A DNA stretch of 10,485 bases from Clostridium sp. CAG:575. GTDB taxonomy: Bacteria > Bacillota > Clostridia > TANB77 > CAG-508. Below the pieces are notes generated by a model. The model was not told the DNA's origin, made no database searches, and was given only the letters and a program-made list of their open reading frames with translations. Of the stretch, positions 6,520-10,485 are shown one piece after another. Both the position numbers and the translations under genes were made by a program. Positions within the stretch are counted from its first letter, which is position 1, and the number at the start of each line of letters is the position of its first letter. Location of the stretch: the NCBI GenBank assembly GCA_000435535.1, contig FR884558.1:9305-19789 (forward strand), in the 5' to 3' direction.

Positions 6520-8301
6520 ATGGCAAGATATAGTGAAGAAATCTTAAATGAAGTTAGACAAGCAAATGATATAGTAGATGTTATATCACAATATGTTCAT
6601 TTAAAAAGAAGTGGCAGAAATTACTTTGGACTATGTCCATTCCATAGTGAAAAATCACCTTCTTTTTCTGTTTCTCCAGATAAACAAATTTTCCATTGTT
6701 TTGGATGTGGAGTAGGAGGAAATGTAATAACATTTATTTCAAAAATAGAGGGAATGAATTTTGTAGAAACAGTTCAATCATTAGCAGAAAGAGCAAACAT
6801 TCAATTACCAACTCTAGAAAATACAGGAGATTCTCTAAAAGAAGAATTAAAAGCAAAAGTATATAAAGTAAATGAATTTACAGCTCAATACTATCACGAA
6901 AATTTATACAAACCACAAGCAAAAATCGCACAAGAATATGTAAAAAAAAGGCAATTAAACAATGAAACCTTAAAATCTTTTAGAATAGGCTTTTCAGGTA
7001 AATTTGATGAACTTTATCAAGAACTAAAAAAACAAGGATTTGAAGAAAAAGAAATATTAGAATCAGGACTTGTAAATAAAAATGACAGAGGACAATATAT
7101 AGATAGATACAGAAATAGATTGATGTTTCCAATTTGCGATGTAAGAGGAAGAGTTATAGCATTTGGAGGAAGAGTCTTAGATGATTCAAAGCCTAAATAC
7201 ATAAATTCACCAGAAAACGTAGTTTATAGCAAAGGTAGACATTTATTTGGTCTAAATGTTGCAAAAAAAGGAGACACAAAAAAATTATTAATTGTTGAAG
7301 GCTACATGGATGTTATATCATTACATCAAAGAGGAATAACAAATGTTGTTGCACCACTAGGAACAGCATTAACAGAACAACAAGGGTGGCTTTTAAGAAA
7401 AAGTGCTGAGCAAATTATTTTAAGTTTTGACTCTGATGCAGCCGGGTTACAAGCAAAATTAAGAGCATTAGATATTTTGCAAAATATGGGATGTGACTTA
7501 CGAATTTTACAAGTTGAAGGAGCAAAAGACCCAGATGAATACATTGTAAAATATGGTAATGCACGTTTTCAAAATTTAATAGAAAAAGCCTCATCAATTA
7601 TAGAATTTAAAGTAAAAGTTCTAAAAAAGGATTTAAATTTAGACAATGTAAATGATAAAATAAAATTTTTAAATGAAATCGCAAAATTAATTGCAAAAGT
7701 GGATAATAACATAGAAAGAGAAATATATATAGAAAAGATTGCAAAAGAATATGAGATTTCAAAAGAAGCAATTTATGCAGAAGTAAATAAATTGACTTAT
7801 AAAAATGTGCAAAACGAAAAAGTTTTAGAAAAAAGTAAGCCAACAATAGTACATAGAAAACGAGAAATAAAAGAAGTATCAGAAAGAATAAAGAAAAGAG
7901 AAAATACTATAATTTCTATTTTATTAAATGGAGACCTTAATATTTTTCAAATTATAAAACAAAATATAAAACCAGAAGATTTTCAATATGAATTGAATAA
8001 TAAAATAGCAAAAAAACTGTATGAAGAATTTGAAAAAGGAAATAGTAATATAAACGGAATTATAGATGAATTAGACGAAGAAGAACAAAATCAAATTACA
8101 ATGATTATGGCAGAAGATTATGAAATCAATGATATAGAAAAAGCTATTGATGATATAATGCAAAGCTATGAAAAAGAAAAATTAAACAATAGAAAATTCG
8201 AAATTCTAGATTTACTAGAACAGAATACAGATTCAGAAGAAAAGAAAAAATTAGAAAAAGAATTAACAGATATTATTATAAGATTAGCTAAAATTAAATA
8301 G
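6520..8301 (+). CDS. dnaG: DNA primase DnaG
   Basis: DnaG makes the RNA primers for leading- and lagging-strand replication and works with the replicative helicase at the fork. At 593 residues it is close to B. subtilis DnaG (603). The N-terminal zinc-binding domain has CPFH (C39, H42) and CFGC (C60, C63). The polymerase core contains the TOPRIM motifs VEGYMD (E260) and FDSDAAG (D304, D306), which hold catalytic magnesium. The more variable C-terminal part (about 440-593) is helical and charged, as expected for the helicase-binding region. The ATG gives the standard N-terminus for the family and is preceded by a modest GAGG (6512-6515) only 4 nt away, which may keep expression low relative to rpoD. 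It is the first gene of an operon with rpoD (11 nt gap). Confidence 0.97.
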   Translation: MARYSEEILNEVRQANDIVDVISQYVHLKRSGRNYFGLCPFHSEKSPSFSVSPDKQIFHCFGCGVGGNVITFISKIEGMNFVETVQSLAERANIQLPTLENTGDSLKEELKAKVYKVNEFTAQYYHENLYKPQAKIAQEYVKKRQLNNETLKSFRIGFSGKFDELYQELKKQGFEEKEILESGLVNKNDRGQYIDRYRNRLMFPICDVRGRVIAFGGRVLDDSKPKYINSPENVVYSKGRHLFGLNVAKKGDTKKLLIVEGYMDVISLHQRGITNVVAPLGTALTEQQGWLLRKSAEQIILSFDSDAAGLQAKLRALDILQNMGCDLRILQVEGAKDPDEYIVKYGNARFQNLIEKASSIIEFKVKVLKKDLNLDNVNDKIKFLNEIAKLIAKVDNNIEREIYIEKIAKEYEISKEAIYAEVNKLTYKNVQNEKVLEKSKPTIVHRKREIKEVSERIKKRENTIISILLNGDLNIFQIIKQNIKPEDFQYELNNKIAKKLYEEFEKGNSNINGIIDELDEEEQNQITMIMAEDYEINDIEKAIDDIMQSYEKEKLNNRKFEILDLLEQNTDSEEKKKLEKELTDIIIRLAKIK

Positions 8302-8312
8302 GGGGTAATATA

Positions 8313-9467
8313 ATGGCTAAGAAAAAAGAAGAAAATTTAGAAGAAGTAAAAAAAGTAGCAGAAAACGTAGTAGAGAACAAAAAAGAAACAACAGATAAAG
8401 AAAAAATAAATACAATAATAAAAGAAGCAAAAGAAAAAGGTGGAATCACATATGGTGATTTAGCTACAAAATTAAATGAAGTAAACCCAGAAAACATGGA
8501 CAAGGTTTTTGAAGCAATGGAAGAAATCGGAGTAGATGTAATTGCAGACGATTTTGAACAAGAACCAGATTTAGAAGATTTAAAAGAAGTAGAGAATTTA
8601 AAACTAGACGAAATAACTGAAACAAGCTTTGATGGAATAAGTGTAGATGACCCAGTAAGAATGTATTTAAGAGAAATAGGAAGAATACCACTTTTAACAT
8701 TTGATGAAGAACTAGATTTAGCAAAAAGAATACTAGAAGGAGACGAAGAAGCAAAACAAAAATTAGCAGAATCAAACTTACGTCTTGTTGTTAGTATTGC
8801 CAAAAAATATGTAGGTAGAGGAATGTTGTTCCTAGATTTAATCCAAGAAGGAAATATGGGATTAATAAAAGCAGTAGAAAAATTTGATTATACAAAAGGT
8901 TTTAAATTTAGTACGTATGCAACATGGTGGATTAGACAAGCAATTACAAGAGCAATTGCAGACCAAGCTAGAACAATAAGAATACCAGTTCACATGGTAG
9001 AAACAATAAATAAATTAATAAGAACATCAAGACACTTATTACAACAATTAGGAAGAGAACCATCACCAGAAGAAATTGCAGCAGAAATGGAAATACCAGT
9101 AGAAAAAGTTGCAGAAATACAAAAAATAGCACAAGACCCAGTTTCATTAGAAACACCAATAGGAGAAGAAGAGGATAGCCATTTAGGAGATTTTATACAA
9201 GATGAAGATAGTCCTGCTCCACATGATGCAGCATCATATACATTATTAAAAGACCAATTAGAAGAAGTAATGAATACTTTAACACCAAGAGAAGCCAAAG
9301 TATTAAAATTAAGATTTGGATTGGAAGATGGAAAATCTAGAACACTAGAAGAAGTAGGAAAAGAATTTAATGTAACACGTGAAAGAATAAGACAAATAGA
9401 AGCAAAAGCATTACGCAAATTAAGACATCCAAGTAGAAGTAAAAAATTAAGAGATTACATGGGATAA
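8313..9467 (+). CDS. rpoD: Primary RNA polymerase sigma factor SigA (RpoD)
   Basis: This is the housekeeping sigma factor that directs RNA polymerase to -10/-35 promoters. The 384 residues (B. subtilis SigA, 371) include a compact region 1.1 (about 30-80, with [12 protein letters not shown]), region 1.2 ([12 protein letters not shown], 112-123), and region 2 with [12 protein letters not shown] (155-166) and [10 protein letters not shown] (175-184). The -10-reading segment is [17 protein letters not shown] (199-215). Region 3 spans about 218-300, and region 4 has [15 protein letters not shown] (322-336) and the helix-turn-helix [18 protein letters not shown] (354-371). A near-consensus AGGGGGT (8300-8306) overlaps the dnaG stop codon and sits 6 nt before the ATG. 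The dnaG-rpoD pairing is the classic Bacillota macromolecular synthesis operon. Confidence 0.98.
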   Translation: MAKKKEENLEEVKKVAENVVENKKETTDKEKINTIIKEAKEKGGITYGDLATKLNEVNPENMDKVFEAMEEIGVDVIADDFEQEPDLEDLKEVENLKLDEITETSFDGISVDDPVRMYLREIGRIPLLTFDEELDLAKRILEGDEEAKQKLAESNLRLVVSIAKKYVGRGMLFLDLIQEGNMGLIKAVEKFDYTKGFKFSTYATWWIRQAITRAIADQARTIRIPVHMVETINKLIRTSRHLLQQLGREPSPEEIAAEMEIPVEKVAEIQKIAQDPVSLETPIGEEEDSHLGDFIQDEDSPAPHDAASYTLLKDQLEEVMNTLTPREAKVLKLRFGLEDGKSRTLEEVGKEFNVTRERIRQIEAKALRKLRHPSRSKKLRDYMG

Positions 9468-9480
9468 AACGGAGGTCATA

Positions 9481-10485
9481 ATGGACATAATTCAAGTAGT
9501 TATAAATTGGATAGAAAATATACAAGTAGATCAAATAGTAGAAGTGTTAATTGCTATTTTAATAGCATTAGTATTTAGGATTATAAGTGCAAAATTATCA
9601 TATATAGTAATAAAAATATTCAAAGCAAAGTCAAAAAGCAAAGAAATTAAAAATAATGCATTTTATCAACCATTAAAAACATTTTTTAGGGTTTTAGGAG
9701 TATATTTAGCAATTTTACTTCTTAATACAAAATTTAATTTTGAAACAATATGGGTAACAAAAATATTTAAGATTGCAATAATAATATTAGCAGCTAAAGG
9801 ATTAGCGGATAGCTTAACAACAAAATCTACATTAGTAAATAAAGTAAAAGATAAACTAGATACACAAACAGATGATACAATGTTTAGATTTATTTTAAAA
9901 GCAATAAGAGTAATAATATATATTATAGCTGGATTTTTAATAAGTTTAGAATTAGGATATAACTTAAATGGATTGGTAGCTGGATTAGGAGTAGGAAGTG
10001 TTGTATTAACATTAGCAGCACAAGATACTGCAAAAAATTTATTTGGAGGAGCAGTAATCTTTTTAGACAAACCATTTGTAGTAGGAGATTGGATTCAAGT
10101 AGATAAATATGAAGGGACGGTAGAAGATATAACATTTAGAAGTACAAGAATTAGAACATTTGAAAATTCAGTTGCAAATGTTCCAAATTCAGTAATAGCA
10201 AATGATTCTATAATAAATTGGAGCAGAATGGAAAAAAGAAGAAATAAAGTAAATTTGTGTTTAGAAATAGATACTCCACTTGAAAAAGTAATAAAAGTAC
10301 AAAATAGAATAAAAGAAATGCTAAAACAACATGATGATGTTATTGATGATACTATTATTGTAAGATTTGATAACATAACAGATAACGGAATAAATCTACT
10401 AGTATTAAGTTATACAAATTCAGTTAGTTATGCAAGTTTTTTAGAAGAAAAAGAAAAAATAAATTTCAAAATTATGCAAATTTTA
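9481..10485 (+). CDS. MscS-family small-conductance mechanosensitive channel (3'-partial)
   Basis: The frame opens at ATG 9481 after GGAGGT (9471-9476) and remains open to the window end (335 residues seen), so the C-terminus is missing. Hydrophobic segments lie near residues 19-44, 68-81, 95-107 and 138-158. The pore-lining TM3 region follows at 164-195, with the Gly/Ala-rich GLVAGLGVGSVVLTLAAQD (164-182) and NLFGGAVIFLDKPF (186-199). The beta domain shows VGDWIQV (201-207), GTVEDITFRSTRIR (212-225), VPNSVIAN (234-241) and NWSRM (246-250). These are hallmark MscS motifs. The family forms membrane channels that open under tension and release solutes during hypo-osmotic shock. It lies 13 nt after rpoD with no terminator or promoter between, so it is probably co-transcribed. 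Other Clostridia often have unrelated genes after sigA, so this position may be lineage-specific (from memory). Confidence 0.93.
   Translation, partial: MDIIQVVINWIENIQVDQIVEVLIAILIALVFRIISAKLSYIVIKIFKAKSKSKEIKNNAFYQPLKTFFRVLGVYLAILLLNTKFNFETIWVTKIFKIAIIILAAKGLADSLTTKSTLVNKVKDKLDTQTDDTMFRFILKAIRVIIYIIAGFLISLELGYNLNGLVAGLGVGSVVLTLAAQDTAKNLFGGAVIFLDKPFVVGDWIQVDKYEGTVEDITFRSTRIRTFENSVANVPNSVIANDSIINWSRMEKRRNKVNLCLEIDTPLEKVIKVQNRIKEMLKQHDDVIDDTIIVRFDNITDNGINLLVLSYTNSVSYASFLEEKEKINFKIMQIL

Noticed and set aside
8294..8803. Long minus-strand open frames (for example 8294-8803, 2321-2770, 8990-9418, 9666-10070)
   Set aside because: They are antisense to well-supported genes, are rich in Leu, Phe and Ser as expected from A-rich coding strands read backwards, and have no family motifs.

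Overview
The window is strongly AT-rich and every gene reads on the + strand. The reading frames contain no in-frame TGA, the complete genes end in TAA or TAG, arginine is almost always AGA, and most starts follow an AGGAGG-type ribosome binding site. Together with a Spo0A-type DNA-binding domain, a bifunctional AdhE, DnaG and a housekeeping SigA, this points to a low-GC anaerobic Bacillota (Clostridia) lineage, probably an uncultured gut-type clostridium. That placement is inferred from gene content and composition; I cannot assign a genus.

Layout: (1) 1-923, the C-terminal part of a membrane-anchored M23 metallopeptidase whose start lies before the window, closed by a terminator. (2) 1082-1636, a Spo0A-family protein with the DNA-binding domain but no receiver domain, preceded by a plausible SigH-type promoter and followed by a terminator. 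(3) 1747-5610, a two-gene unit with a consensus SigA promoter: adhE, then an unrecognised all-helical 417-residue protein that starts at TTG 9 nt after adhE; a terminator follows. (4) 5759-6412, a single-domain (p)ppGpp synthetase whose terminator begins inside its last codons. (5) 6520-10485, dnaG, rpoD (sigA) and a MscS-type channel gene with 11 and 13 nt gaps. This operon appears to be driven by overlapping SigA and SigH promoters; the channel gene runs off the window.

How they fit together: the window combines fermentation (AdhE), the stringent response (small alarmone synthetase), replication and transcription initiation (DnaG, SigA), osmotic protection (MscS) and a sporulation or stationary-phase regulator (Spo0A-like). 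The best regulatory link visible is the same 10-base word, CAAGAAGGAT, in the upstream regions of both the spo0A-like gene and dnaG-rpoD. In each it forms the -35 part of a SigH-type promoter. B. subtilis has SigH promoters for spo0A and for its dnaG-sigA operon, so the arrangement looks conserved.

Most worth a second look: the receiver-less Spo0A, the SigH-type promoter pair, a strong in-frame internal Shine-Dalgarno and ATG exactly at the start of the alcohol dehydrogenase half of AdhE, and the unknown helical protein tied to adhE. I saw no CRISPR array, insertion sequence, tRNA or rRNA. No gene-free stretch exceeds 300 bases; the longest is 158 bases (924-1081).
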